From NCBI GenBank assembly GCA_019828565.1, contig JAHDYR010000062.1, positions 1,302,001-1,366,000 of the forward strand: 64,000 nt of DNA, read 5' to 3'. This document shows positions 18,741 through 29,078 of this stretch, in pieces. Source of the DNA: Carpediemonas membranifera. Its lineage: Eukaryota > Fornicata. The notes under the pieces are model-generated. The model was not told the origin of the DNA and searched no databases. It worked only from the letters and a program-made list of their open reading frames with translations. Made by a program: the position numbers and the translations under genes. Numbering within the stretch: the first letter of the stretch is position 1; each line of letters begins with the position of its first letter.

Positions 18741-18757
18741 CCGAGAAAACTGCCACC
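18741..18757 (-). promoter_or_regulatory. Core-promoter-like element of DPH5
   Basis: The minus strand reads GGTGGCAGTTTTCTCGG, whose core GCAGTTTTC matches the common element, upstream of the ATG at 18710. Confidence 0.45.
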
Positions 18758-18877
18758 AGGGTAAAATGGGCCTGCTATCAGTTTCCTACCATAGCTCCTA
18801 TGCACATCATACCCATACTCTGATTTTGTAGCGATGCCGATCAATCGCATCTTTGCGCGAGAACATCGTACAGGCAA

Positions 18878-19186
18878 ATGGACGGTGATAAGCACGACGA
18901 AAAGCAGAAGACCAAGGCTCCCGCCGATACAGAATCCGCTGATGGTAAGAAGATCCGCATTAAGGTCCGCGGCCTTACCGGTGAGGAGGTATACTTCTCC
19001 ATGAAGGCTGTAACGCCTATGAAGAAGCTGTTCGATGCCTACTGCAAGAAGAACGGCCTGGATCAATCCTCCGTACGTTTTACCCTTGACGGTGAGAGGA
19101 TTGGAGACGAGGCCACCGCGAAGGAGCTCGACCTTCAGGACGGCGACCTCATCGAGGTCATGCACTACCAGGTGGGTGGCATGTAA
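18878..19186 (+). CDS. SUMO: SUMO (small ubiquitin-like modifier) precursor
   Basis: A 102-residue protein with a charged disordered N-terminus and a ubiquitin-like fold: KIRIKVRGLTGEEVYFSMKA, KKLFDAYCKKNGLDQSSVRF, then DGERIGDEATAKELDLQDGD and IEVMHYQVGGM. The residues after the beta-grasp match SUMO rather than ubiquitin or NEDD8. The di-glycine is followed by one methionine, so a SENP/Ulp-type protease must remove a single residue before conjugation. No consensus psi-K-x-E site is obvious in the N-terminal tail. Confidence 0.95.
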   Translation: MDGDKHDEKQKTKAPADTESADGKKIRIKVRGLTGEEVYFSMKAVTPMKKLFDAYCKKNGLDQSSVRFTLDGERIGDEATAKELDLQDGDLIEVMHYQVGGM

Positions 19187-19449
19187 AGAACTCGGCTTGA
19201 TGTGGGGCTTGGTGTGGTGTCGTTGCGGGGATTTTGTTGTATGGCCACTCCGCCCATCTCTAAATCAACCAACATACTTCGCATCGCCATAACAGTCTCA
19301 ATTGAGGCGACTGCCGTATCCAGCAGCGTCTGCTCGGTGGCCATGAGGCAAAGGTCATTTGATTACCGCGCAAGAAGTGCAGCTGGAGTGTCACAAGCAT
19401 CACTAGAAATAGAGTACATTTAGACAGGGGCCAAAGGGCCACCCCGACC

Positions 19450-22400
19450 TTAATTCCGGGCGCGCTCGGCCTCCCTGCGGGCCTCCTCGAGGAAGCGGTT
19501 GTTCCCGGTCTTCTTGAGCCTGATACTGGCGAAGTCGACCGTCTCGCGCATCGCGTCGTTCATCAGCTTCGAGTTCTTCTCCTTCGCCATCGACTCCCTG
19601 GTCAGAGGCTTCCACACACGGGCGTGGCGCTTGGCCTGGGTCTCCCGGATCTCGACGGACAGCTCCTTCGTCTTCTCCTTCAGCTGCTCCGTCATGTTCG
19701 CCTGGAGGGCGTCCCGCTCAGCGATCGCCTCGTCCATGCGCCGCTGCATGATGCGCACCTTCTCAGCGGCCTCGGTGACCGCTGCGGTCTTGACACGCAG
19801 CTCCTCCTCGGCCCGCTCGAGCTTCGATGTCGCGTGTTCGGCGGTCTCGGCGAACGTCGCAGCCTGGGCCTTGGCGTCCTTCACCTCCTTGCGGGCCTCC
19901 GATGCCTCCTTCTGCGACGCCTTGAGCTCCTCCTTGAGGGTCTTCTCGGCCTCCTTGAACTCCGCGGTCAGCTCGGTCTTGAGAGTTTTCAGCTCTGCTC
20001 CCTTGGCGCTGTTGGCCTCGCGCTGCGCCTCCTTCAGCGCCTTGAGCTCCTCCTTCATCTCCTTGAGCTTCTCCCGGGTCCGCTCGAGGTCGGCCTCGAT
20101 CTTTGCGATCGTCCCCGTCTGCTTCTTGATGACCTCGTCCTTCGTCTCGATGCGGACAGTGAGTGCGGCGACCTCCTCGCTGCTCTCCCCGTCCCCGCCC
20201 GCGGTGTCGCCCTCGCCATGCTTGACCACAGGTGCCCGGCGGCCCGCACGGAGCTCGCTGAGGAGCGCCGTCTGCTTCTCCAGCCGGCCCTGCAGCTGTG
20301 CGACGGTGTTGGCGAGCTGCTCGGCCCGCTCCCGCTGCATCAGCTCGCCCTGCAGGTACTTCTCCCGCTCGGCGGCCAGGTCTGCGTTCTCCTGCTCGAG
20401 GCGGCGCTTGAGGGCCGCGAGCTTGTCCTGCTCGCTTGTCAGCAGGGCGTTGGTGTCCTGCAGCATCTCGTGCTCGGCCTGGAGCTCCTGGTATTTCGCC
20501 TGGACGTCCTCGGCCGCGGCTACCTGGCTCTTGAGCTCGCGGATCGTGTCGTGCTGCGCGGCCATCGCCACCTGTGTCTCATCTCGCTCCTCGGCGATGC
20601 GCTGGTCGCGCTCCTTCGTGAGCTGCACGATGTCGGCCTGCAGCCCGGCCTTGTCCTTCTCCAGCGTCCCCACGAGCGCCTCCAGAGCACTGAGCGCCGT
20701 GACGAGGTCCGCGATCTCCTCGTTGTTCGCGGAGATCGTCTCCTGGGCCCCACCGAGCTCCTTGCGGGCCTCGTTGACGGCCTTCTCGCGCTCGTCGAGG
20801 TAGGCTTTGTTCGCGGCGAGCTCCTGCTCGGCAAACTTGACCTTGGACTCGAGCGCGGCGACGGCGTCGGCGTGCTGCTGCCGGAGCTCCTCAAGCTCCT
20901 CCTCGGAGGCGCCGGCGGAAGCCTCCTTGGCCTCCTCCAGCTCCTCTTCGAGCGCGGCCTTGGCCTCCTCGAGCTCGGCGACCTGCTCCTGCATGTCGTT
21001 GAGCTCCTCCTCCATCGCCTCCAGCTCCTCCTTCAGCTCCTCCTCCTTGGCCGCCTCGAGCTCCTCCAGCTCAGCCTCCTTCTCGGTGATCGTCTCCTTG
21101 AGCTCCTCGAGCTTCTCCTCCGTCTCCTCGGCCTCAGTGAGCTTGGCCTCGAGCTCCTCCTCGAGCGCGGCGATCTCCTCGTTCTTGCTCTCCTCTAGGC
21201 GGGCGTACTGCTCCTTGGCGAGTGCCAGGTCGCTCTGGAGGCCCTCGAGCTGCCGGTCCTTCTCGTCCAGGTCCGCCTGGGCGCGGGCCTCGGCCTCCTC
21301 GAGAGCTGCCTCGAACTCGACCTCCTTGCGGCGCATCTCCTCGGCGTCGGCGCTGTTGGCAGCTTCCTTAAGGGCGGTCTGCAGCTCGTCGATCTCGGCC
21401 TGCATCTCCTTCTCTCGGCACGACAGCTCCTCCTCGGCGATCTTGACCTTAGCTTGCAAGTCAGCCACCCGCGCGTTGAGCTCGGCCGTCCCGACGCTAC
21501 CCGACTCGTAAATCTGCGCCTGGGTGCGGTACGCGGCCCCTGCCCCCGTCTCCTCGGCCTCCTCGTCCTCGTTCGCCGGCGCGGTCCCCTCCGCCGGGTC
21601 GACCGGCATGCCGGACGCGGCTGCGGCGTCGGCCTCGATCTTGGCCTCGTCGACCTCTTCTCCCTTGGCAGCGGCCGCGGCCCGGGCCTCCTCCTTGGCC
21701 CGCTCGACCTCGCCCTGCACGGCCTCCTTCTCGTCGTCGTTGAGGCTGACGTCCATGCGTCGGCCCAGCGTGGCGGGGGGTGCGGCGTCCTCGCCCGTCT
21801 CGGCCTTGTTCTTGTAGAACTCGACCTCGGTCTCGAGGTCCTTGGCGTAGAGCTTGAGCTTGGCGATCTGGATGTTGAGCTGCTTGATGATCTTGAGCAG
21901 CTCGGCCGCGCTCTTCTGGGCGTTGCACTTGGCGACGTTCTTGATCGTCTTGGCGCGCTCACCGAACTTTAGCGTGTTGATCGTCTCCTCTCGGTTGAAC
22001 TTATGGGGCGAGCAGGCGATGATGAGCGTCGTCTTGGTGTTCCCGCCGAGGGACTCCTGCAGGATGCGGGTCAGCTTGCTGTCACGGTAGGGGATGTGCT
22101 TGGAGCCCACGACGAGGGCCTTAATGCAGTTGCCCAGGGCCGACAGCGAGCCGTTGATGCGCTTGGCCTCCTCGAACGTCTGGCCCTTCGCACCGGTCTT
22201 GGAAACCTTCTCGCTACCCGCCAGATCGACGAGGTTGAGCTTACCCGCGATGGAAGAACCCTCCTCCGACCTCTGGTCGACCTTGACGATGAACACAGAG
22301 TGAGAGCGGGACGACGTCGCGTTCATCTCGGTGAATGCCACGGACCTGCTCTTCTCGCCCTCCTCGAGCACGTCCATGATGCCCATCTCATCCGCGACAT

Positions 22401-22966
22401 CGGACTCAGTGAGGCCCTCGACGTAGATGCCCTTGTCTGGGGACTCGCGGACGGGCAGGTTGTCGTTCTCGGGGGCAAGCAAGTCTCGGATCTTCTCCAT
22501 GTAGATCTCAGCGAAGGAGCACTTGATGCGGTATTCCGTGTTGCGCTCGTCGGACTCGATGTGCTTGAAGATGTGCCCGGCCGCGCGGGGGATGATACCC
22601 TGGGTCTCGATGTTCTTGATTGCACCGAACATGGACCAGGACTTGCCTGTGTGAGCGCTGTGGGGGTTACGGACCTGCTCCGGTCTGGCCGTAGGCGAAG
22701 ACGGTGGAGTTATAGCCCTTGAGGATGTTCTCGACGGCGGGACGACCAATTTGGTCGTATACATCGGTCTGCTTGCAGTCAGGCTGGAAAACATAGTCGA
22801 AGTTGAAGGGCTTCGGTCCCATGATCTCATCCTGGACGGTAACGGTCTTGTTAGAGGGGAACGTAACGACGTTGATGTCCTTGATGTTCCCTTCCTCACT
22901 TTCCTTCATTTCACGCTTGTTGATTGGTCGGAAGCGACATATAACTCTAATATTCTCGCCAGCCAT
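19450..22966 (-). CDS. Kinesin-1-like plus-end motor heavy chain, one 28-nt intron
   Basis: About 1,162 residues after splicing: exon 1 is 22966-22675 and exon 2 is 22646-19450. The motor domain (residues ~5-330) has the P-loop GQTGAGKS reconstituted exactly across the intron, switch I NATSSRSHS, switch II LVDLAGSEK and KLTRILQESLGGNTKT. This pattern is nearest kinesin-1. From residue ~350 almost all of the rest is heptad coiled coil, rich in E, A and K, longer than in usual kinesin-1. The ATG at 22966 is chosen because GCAGTTTAG lies 32 nt upstream; 20 further in-frame codons precede it. Confidence 0.9.
22647..22674 (-). other. 28-nt intron in the kinesin gene
   Basis: On the minus strand it begins GTCCGT and ends GCTCACACAG. 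Without removal the P-loop is broken by a frame change; with removal the text reads GQTGAGKSWSMFG. Confidence 0.9.
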
Positions 22967-22997
22967 AGAGGAATGACGGCGGTATGGGTGATGATGA

Positions 22998-23006
22998 CTA
23001 AACTGC
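22998..23006 (-). promoter_or_regulatory. Core-promoter-like element of the kinesin gene
   Basis: The minus strand reads GCAGTTTAG, ending 31 nt before the ATG at 22966. Confidence 0.5.
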
Positions 23007-23238
23007 ACATCGCGTGAGTCGGCCAATCCCGGGACACTGCGAGCCTATCGCGGAGACGGCGGCCAATTCGTTTACATCGCCGGCTTTAAATGCTGACTTC
23101 CGACGCGATCTAAACTGATACGGTAAGGTAAGGTAACACGACCGACACGACAATAGTCTTCCACGGTCAATGACACGTCCACACGCCAACGACACTCTAT
23201 TCCGGCACCTAAACCACATATTTACAGCACCATCCGTC

Positions 23239-24069
23239 CTAACTGAAGATGCCGGCCAGCCCGCGCCGGACCATGTCCCTACGGGCAAGTTCCGCCCCAA
23301 TCATCTTGGCCGACGCCGCTTTCTTGCCGGGGTCCAGCAGCTGTGCCACTGCCCTGTCGACTCTGCCGTCAGACCCGGGCGCGGTCAGCGTCTGCACCCA
23401 GTCGAACCGCAGCGCCTGGTCGATGATGGCGGAGTCGTCGCCCTCCGCCATGATGCGCACGGGCAGCTCGTAGTATCTGTCCGCGTGACGGCCGTAGTCC
23501 TTTGTCTTGTCGCCGCCGCTAACGCCCACAGAGGACCCGGCCCCCTCGGCCGGTACAAAGTCGTCGGGGAAGGTCCTAAACGCTCCGATCTCGACTGATC
23601 CGCTGAGTGTCCTGATGGGGTCGACTACTATGGCCACGAACGGGTCCTCGTGGCGCTGATGAAGGGCCTGGGTCGTCACATCGATGCCGGAGAGCCAGCA
23701 GCCGTAGTCGGGGTGGGAGTGGTACCAGCCAAGGGTCACGTCTGTCCGCCCAATGTCCTCGTTGCTCTGGATCACGTCGATCATGAAGGCGAAGGCCTGC
23801 TCGTGAGCATTGACACGCGTCTCGGTGCCTTCAACGGGGAGAGCAAAGCAGTCAACGATGATGAATTTGTGCTCTGCAATGTATCCCTGCAGCATTCCCA
23901 TCACTTCTAGATCTCCGCCCTCGCTGGTATGAATAGCCATCTTCAGCAGCGCTGTTGGGTATATCTCCACGGATTTGAAGTAATATGGATCATTTCTATA
24001 CGGTTTGAGCTGTTTTAAACGTTGGTGCTCTGCTCTGAGCGCCACGGGACCTGCATGTTCATGCCCCAT
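23239..24069 (-). CDS. CSN5: COP9 signalosome subunit 5 (CSN5), JAMM deneddylase
   Basis: A 276-residue MPN+ protein. It begins with the CSN5-type YFKSVEIYPTALLKMAIHTS, then EVMGMLQG with the JAMM glutamate, FALPVEGTETRVNA, and HSHPDYGCWLSGID, which supplies the two histidines and the aspartate for zinc. GAFRTFPDDF follows. RPN11 is the closest alternative, but VEGTETRVNA and GCWLSGID are CSN5 marks. It removes NEDD8 from cullins. It is shorter than human CSN5 (334) because of a reduced C-terminus. The start is set at 24069, 15 nt after a GCAGCTTAAGG element. Confidence 0.93.
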   Translation of the reverse strand: MGHEHAGPVALRAEHQRLKQLKPYRNDPYYFKSVEIYPTALLKMAIHTSEGGDLEVMGMLQGYIAEHKFIIVDCFALPVEGTETRVNAHEQAFAFMIDVIQSNEDIGRTDVTLGWYHSHPDYGCWLSGIDVTTQALHQRHEDPFVAIVVDPIRTLSGSVEIGAFRTFPDDFVPAEGAGSSVGVSGGDKTKDYGRHADRYYELPVRIMAEGDDSAIIDQALRFDWVQTLTAPGSDGRVDRAVAQLLDPGKKAASAKMIGAELARRDMVRRGLAGIFS

Positions 24070-24083
24070 GATGAATGGAATTG

Positions 24084-24094
24084 CCTTAAGCTGC
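24084..24094 (-). promoter_or_regulatory. Core-promoter-like element of CSN5
   Basis: The minus strand reads GCAGCTTAAGG, ending 14 nt before the ATG. It is the clearest C-variant of the window-wide element. Confidence 0.55.
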
Positions 24095-24352
24095 ACATGT
24101 CACTCTATCAGGTCCGCAGCAGTAGCAGTACCAGTGGACACACATTTGACACTTTGGACGCTGAACTGCAAACATCTGGGATGGTTCTTCTTCTCCCAGT
24201 GCTTTATCGAGCCAGGACCTCAGTTCAACTCCAAATTTCAGGTGACTACACCATCAAGGATAGTTACACAACCAACAACCGTTATGTTCAGCTCAATGAC
24301 CTCAAATTGGCCACTTCTTTTTTTCACGCAAAAACGAGCCTTTTGCCGTTCA

Positions 24353-24721
24353 ATGGTATAGTAACGCCATGCACGCCTTATACAGGATCAGAAGAAGGGT
24401 ACTATCGAAGGAGCCGAGATGAAGCGCATCCGCGTTACTCTCACCTCCCGCAACGTGAAGCACCTCGAGAAGGTCTGCACTGATCTTGTTGCCGGCGCTA
24501 AGCGCAAGGACATCAAGGTCCGTGGCCCCGTCCGCATGCCCACCAAGAACCTCTCCATCACCACCCGTAAGACTCCTTGCGGCCAGGGTTCCAAGACCTG
24601 GGAGCACTATGAGATGCACATCTCGAAGCGCGTCGTTGACTTCCACTGCCCCTCCGATATGGTGCGCCAGGTCACCAAGATCACCATCGAGCCCGATGTT
24701 GATGTTGAGGTTCAGCTTTAA
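24353..24721 (+). CDS. RPS20: Small-subunit ribosomal protein uS10 (RPS20), intron directly after the start codon
   Basis: A 112-residue product when the 30-nt intron (24356-24385) after the ATG is removed, reading [20 protein letters not shown] at the N-terminus. The remainder is a strong uS10 match ([40 protein letters not shown], ending DVDVEVQL). uS10 sits in the 40S head. Without splicing, an in-frame stop at 24362 leaves only an internal methionine at 24419, which would delete the short N-terminal extension usual in the family. Splicing is supported by the 3' end TTATACAG, shared with the REEP-like gene. Confidence 0.9.
24356..24385 (+). other. 30-nt intron in uS10
   Basis: It begins GTATAGTAAC and ends CCTTATACAG, directly after the start codon. 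The 3' end matches the T-H-A-Y-H-C-A-G pattern of the other mini-introns. Confidence 0.7.
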
Positions 24722-25078
24722 ATCCTTGATCGCCTTGATCTCCGTCTTCACTTGTCTTTGTCTTCTTCGTCCTCTTGGACCGGCCAGGTTTGGTTGTCAT
24801 GTCTACATACTTGGTCGGGTACACGAGCGGCTTCCGACCCTTCGGTGGCCAGTAATCACTTAACTTCCCTTTGAAACGGGCCGTCGACGCCGACGTCGCT
24901 TTTGATTGTTTCGCCGATCACCCATTGGCGTTTGAGTTTGAGCGCTGACGCTGCCAGCGTTGTGTGTCTCTCGTTTTAGCGCCTCCAATGCGTTACGGGT
25001 GCTCTGAACCGGTTGGCCACCAGGTGCATCTTATGCGCCAAACTTCATCTTGCAGACCGATCGCCTTCTCCTGGGACG

Positions 25079-26104
25079 ATGGCCAAGCGAACACCAAAGA
25101 AAGGACCTGATCCGATCCTTGTTAAGCATATTTTCGCGTCAAAAGAGGCCCAGCCAAACGTGAACAAGGTCGCAGCAACGATTCTCACTGGTTCTCGGAA
25201 AGTAGCGACAGAAGCCCACGAGCGGAGACATATCCCGAATATTCAAGGCGTTTTTGAGCCGCACAGCTTGTCTTTAGCTCTCGTAGCCGAAGGAGGGCCG
25301 AACGACGACCGCGTAACCGAGGTCATTCGCCAAAAGATCATCTCGGACCGCGCGTTCATGCAACTGCGCGCAGCAGAAGACGAGGAGAAGCGTAGGCAGC
25401 GTCATGTAGTCTGCCCGTCCCCCATCCCCGTCGAGGCGAGTGAGAAGCAGTGGGGTGAGTTCTGCTCCAACATCTCCTTCCGGGAGATCATCCAGGAGCA
25501 GCACGTGCTCAACAACGACACCGGCCCAATAGCCTTCAACGCCACACGCAAGCCCCGCATCGGCCCCGAGTACCAGGCGGCCATCCCCCCGCTCATGGTC
25601 GACCTGCCTTGGAGCGCCAGACACTCCAGGGGCGACCTCCTCGCGTGTTCCCCGGAAGACAGCCAGTACGACAAGTCCTGGACGCTGTTCGACTGCGGCC
25701 GCCGTGTGGCGGACCCGGTTCGTACGGCTAAGGTGCGTCATGCCGTGGGGCAGTTCAACCAGTCCGAGCAGGCGGCGTTCCTCAAGCGATGGGGCATGCG
25801 GCCGAAGAACTTCGACTATATAGCGAGCAAGCTTGGCAGAACCCGCGAGCAATGCATCCAGTTCTACTACGGCGTCAAGCACAGCGACTATGGGAAGAAG
25901 CTGCGCGCTGCCGAATCTGACCACTATAAGCAGATGTTCAAGAAGCGCGCAGGCATGCAGCAGACGCTCATCATGCAGTCTCTGGCCGGGATGAACCCGA
26001 ATAAGATGCCGCGAGAGTTGGCGAGCCTCATGGGCAGCGGGACGTCGTTCGACGCCTTCATGGAGGCTAGCAAGCGCAGAGCATCGGCGCCGAGGACCAA
26101 ATGA
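25079..26104 (+). CDS. SANT/Myb-domain protein, corepressor-like
   Basis: A 341-residue protein. Residues ~225-280 form a SANT/Myb-like three-helix unit: FNQSEQAAFLKRWGMRPKNF, then IASKLGRTREQCIQFYYGVK, very like the second SANT domain of NCoR/SMRT and CoREST/MIER proteins. Upstream, RKPRIGPEYQAAIPPL (about residue 165) resembles the start of an ELM2 domain, though weakly. If correct, the protein would recruit a histone deacetylase in the nucleus. The frame extends upstream without an ATG; 25079 is the first ATG. Its stop overlaps the ATGATG at 26101. Confidence 0.65.
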   Translation: MAKRTPKKGPDPILVKHIFASKEAQPNVNKVAATILTGSRKVATEAHERRHIPNIQGVFEPHSLSLALVAEGGPNDDRVTEVIRQKIISDRAFMQLRAAEDEEKRRQRHVVCPSPIPVEASEKQWGEFCSNISFREIIQEQHVLNNDTGPIAFNATRKPRIGPEYQAAIPPLMVDLPWSARHSRGDLLACSPEDSQYDKSWTLFDCGRRVADPVRTAKVRHAVGQFNQSEQAAFLKRWGMRPKNFDYIASKLGRTREQCIQFYYGVKHSDYGKKLRAAESDHYKQMFKKRAGMQQTLIMQSLAGMNPNKMPRELASLMGSGTSFDAFMEASKRRASAPRTK

Positions 26105-26205
26105 TGTATCATAGTGCCGGCTGGGTCATTTATGTGCGCGCCGGGCGTTTTATCGTCTGTATAAATGGAGCTGGTGAAGAAGAAGTCGTCCCACAGGCGA
26201 GCTGG

Positions 26206-27603
26206 ATGACGATTTTCACCACAGGACCTCTTGATCGTCCGAATGAGCTTGAAGCAAAGCTCTCATCACAGCTGGAGCAGTGCATTATGCACGAGCTGCT
26301 GCCACAGCACTGCGTCATCGACAACGAGACCATCGCGCACCTCCTCACGATTCCCCCGTCCAGCAAACAGTTTTCTGCGGTAATGGACAGTCTTCTGTAC
26401 CTTATCTACGAGGGCTCTGACGCCGCTGCCTCCTCGTCCCAGGCTGCTCTGACGCTCCTCACACTCGACAACTGCGAGGACCTCTGCACCGCCTACCTGG
26501 TCGAGTTTGCCACCAAATTCGACCAGCTGGCCCCCTCTGCGCGTGCGATCACCATCCGTTTTTTCTGCGACCTCGTCCGCGTGCACTCGGCTGCAGCCAC
26601 CGTGCTGCTCAAGGCGCTACTGGCCTTCGTCAGCATCATGACCGAGACCGACCTGGCCCTGTTTAGCGGGGCCCTCTGCCAGCACAGCGCCTTCATCCGG
26701 GCCCAGGGCCTCCCCATTGTGCACGATATCATCGTCGCCTTCGGGATGTATGCTTTCTTGGGCAGGTCCGCAAACTATGCCACGCTTGCGGACCAGATGT
26801 GGGACGTCGTCGTCGAATTTGTCGACACCGCGGTGATACAGCAGGTGGAGTCCGCGCCGGTGCCCGCCGACGTCCTGGCCGTCATCTGCGGCATACCCAT
26901 GGCACATGCGGCCTGGACTGAACGCTTTGCGAGGAGTGACAAGCCGATAACGCCCGCGTTCACCCAGATGGTGACGCAGCTTGTGCCCACCCGCATCATC
27001 TGCCACCTTAGGTTCATGCTCTCCGTCCGGGACGACGACAAGGGCCTCCTCCGCTACCACTGTCTCTTCCTCCACAACCTGTGCAAGCGGCTCGCCCCGG
27101 ACCCACAGGCTCTGACTAGACTGCTCGCAGCGTCCATTAGAGCGCTCGTGGTCATGCCGGGCGACCCCCGGACGAGGCAGGCACTCATAGCCAACATGTG
27201 TGGGTATCTGTTCCGTCAGAACACGGACGCCAAGTTCAGGCTTGTCGTGGCCGGCCTTATCGTGCTCGACCTGACTCTGTTCAACGCAGAGCACCCCCCG
27301 CCCAGTGTCATCGTCATCGGGAACCACTTCGCAGCTTTCAGGATCAGGCCGCTCATTTCCGACGCCATGGAATGCCTTGACTCGGCGCCCGTGTGGACTT
27401 ATCGCCGGGACACCGCCGGGTCTGCCCTATCCCGGCTGCTGCACGTCAGCACACGCGTGCGAGAGGTCGTGGTGGCCGTGGGAAGACTCCAGCAGCTGGC
27501 GGCCCGTGACCTTGGCACCAGCACCACGGTCCCACCCACAATCCGGGTGCTGCGGCGGGACTACACGATCCAGCAACTGCTCGAGAACAAGAGGCCAGTT
27601 TGA
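26206..27603 (+). CDS. Unrecognised helical protein, HEAT-like
   Basis: A protein of 465 residues (500 if the ATG at 26101 is used). It is almost entirely alpha-helical and rich in L, A and V, with repeated helix pairs but no motif I can name. The first 35 codons of the longer version (WVIYVRAGRFIVCING) look unlike the rest and contain TATAAAT at 26159-26165, so I favour 26206. Its third-base GC preference is like that of its neighbours, so it is probably a real gene. The start is uncertain. Confidence 0.6.
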   Translation: MTIFTTGPLDRPNELEAKLSSQLEQCIMHELLPQHCVIDNETIAHLLTIPPSSKQFSAVMDSLLYLIYEGSDAAASSSQAALTLLTLDNCEDLCTAYLVEFATKFDQLAPSARAITIRFFCDLVRVHSAAATVLLKALLAFVSIMTETDLALFSGALCQHSAFIRAQGLPIVHDIIVAFGMYAFLGRSANYATLADQMWDVVVEFVDTAVIQQVESAPVPADVLAVICGIPMAHAAWTERFARSDKPITPAFTQMVTQLVPTRIICHLRFMLSVRDDDKGLLRYHCLFLHNLCKRLAPDPQALTRLLAASIRALVVMPGDPRTRQALIANMCGYLFRQNTDAKFRLVVAGLIVLDLTLFNAEHPPPSVIVIGNHFAAFRIRPLISDAMECLDSAPVWTYRRDTAGSALSRLLHVSTRVREVVVAVGRLQQLAARDLGTSTTVPPTIRVLRRDYTIQQLLENKRPV

Positions 27604-27767
27604 GAGGGTTGCGGTGAACCATACGCATTCACGTCATAAAGTACTTTCCGGGTTCACGTGTCGAGGGGGGCACGACGGATGGAATCTTTGCCTGTTGTTC
27701 AGTGCGCGCAGTCGAACACGGGGGCCGTCCGACACCGCTGAGATGAGTGCACATATTGTTCGCGGGG

Positions 27768-28826
27768 ATGCTGGACTGGCTTGGGTGGCGTATACGGCCG
27801 GAGGGAAAAGGTGCCTTAAGGTGCGTATTTTGGTGCGTTCATGAAAGACGGGTAGAGAACGTCATCGACCCTGCTATCTTTGCAGAAGAGTTCATGGACT
27901 TCATCGTGAACAGAAAGGCGAAACAATATTCGCTTGCCTCAATTCTTGGCGACGAAATCATCTCGTTTATCGAGAACGGCATAGTTTCAACAGAGGTGAC
28001 GCCACCGCCAAAGAAATCGGCGTCCGTAACATATCATACCACCTCGTTTGCGCCCAAACGTGAGCACCATCCTTCGCCGGCCCGCCACCTCACCCGTACC
28101 GTTACCCCCTCGCCAGCCCCAGCCCCGAAGAGCTCGTCGATGCGGTATGTGGTGAGTACCGCCGCCAAGCCACAGACCGCGCACCAGCCAGCAAGGTTCT
28201 CTGACGTCACCAAGTTTGTCGCCAAGGCGCCCCCGGCACGCCGGCAGAGGCCAAAGGATTCGGCGCATATTGTTATCAATAACATTCCCCGTGCTGCCCC
28301 GCGTGCCGCCCAGATGCCCGGGCAGTCGGACCTGAGGCTCGCCCAGGCGCCCACAGCGCGGGTCGAGGGCACACCGCTGAGGCCGATAGTTCTCAGCGTC
28401 CGCCATGACGGAATAGTGGAGAAGGTCACGCCGGTGGTCGCCGCGTCCGACTGGGCGGGAGTCACCCGTGCAGTCGCCCCGACACCCGCAGCGATCCTCC
28501 CCCGCCCGGCCCCGGAGACGGCCACCCCGGTCCAGCCCCCTAAGCCCGAGTCAGCGCCCCCACTGTCTGCCTCCCCGTCGGACACCGGCCCCGAGGCGAC
28601 GTCGCCCCTTCAGTATGAGTCCGAGAGCACATTCATCCCCTCGTCCGGGACCTCTATCTCCAGGGGTTTGTTTAGCAGCGGCACCCGGTTCTCCACCTCC
28701 TCGGCCTCTGAAGACTCCGCCCTGTCTGGGCTCGACAGCGGCATGACGAGCGGGGACTCGCTGCTGGGCGATACCGGGCTGTCTCCCGGGGAAGTGAGGC
28801 AGACTGTCGGCCGCAGGTGGAGGTGA
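27768..28826 (+). CDS. Proline- and serine-rich protein of unknown function
   Basis: About 352 residues. A short helical segment (DPAIFAEEFMDFIVNRKAKQ, then SLASILGDEIISFIENGI) may be a small oligomerisation or LisH-like domain. The rest, from about residue 75, is P/S/T/A-rich and probably disordered, ending in DTGLSPGEVRQTVGRRWR. The 5' end is unresolved: a different frame starts with ATG at 27743 and could be joined by an intron beginning GTGCGT near 27822, but no good 3' splice signal is seen. The first ~35 residues are therefore doubtful. Confidence 0.5.
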   Translation: MLDWLGWRIRPEGKGALRCVFWCVHERRVENVIDPAIFAEEFMDFIVNRKAKQYSLASILGDEIISFIENGIVSTEVTPPPKKSASVTYHTTSFAPKREHHPSPARHLTRTVTPSPAPAPKSSSMRYVVSTAAKPQTAHQPARFSDVTKFVAKAPPARRQRPKDSAHIVINNIPRAAPRAAQMPGQSDLRLAQAPTARVEGTPLRPIVLSVRHDGIVEKVTPVVAASDWAGVTRAVAPTPAAILPRPAPETATPVQPPKPESAPPLSASPSDTGPEATSPLQYESESTFIPSSGTSISRGLFSSGTRFSTSSASEDSALSGLDSGMTSGDSLLGDTGLSPGEVRQTVGRRWR

Positions 28827-29047
28827 GCCGTGCCATGGACTGTGAGCAAGCTTTAGTTACATTAGATACTATTATTCACCTAAATGCTGTTGGATCTTCC
28901 TGCTTGTTGTCCCCCGTGAGAGTCCAGACCTCGTCGACCTCATTGTTCGCTGTCTCCAGAGCCATACCTGACCCAGAGCAGCGTCTATATACGGCCTTAG
29001 CAGTGTGATAGGCCCTGATGCGCCCTCAGGCAGAGTCGCAACATTTC

Positions 29048-29057
29048 GCAGTTTTTG
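29048..29057 (+). promoter_or_regulatory. Core-promoter-like element of RPB9
   Basis: GCAGTTTTTG, ending 21 nt before the ATG at 29079. It supports that start, which is reached only if intron 1 is recognised. Confidence 0.45.
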
Positions 29058-29078
29058 CTCGACTATTTCGTGTTCACC

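Noticed and set aside
19624-21198. Long leucine-rich frame antisense to the kinesin coiled coil
   Set aside because: GAG/CTC-rich coiled-coil codons read backwards give leucine-rich text; this is a mirror frame.
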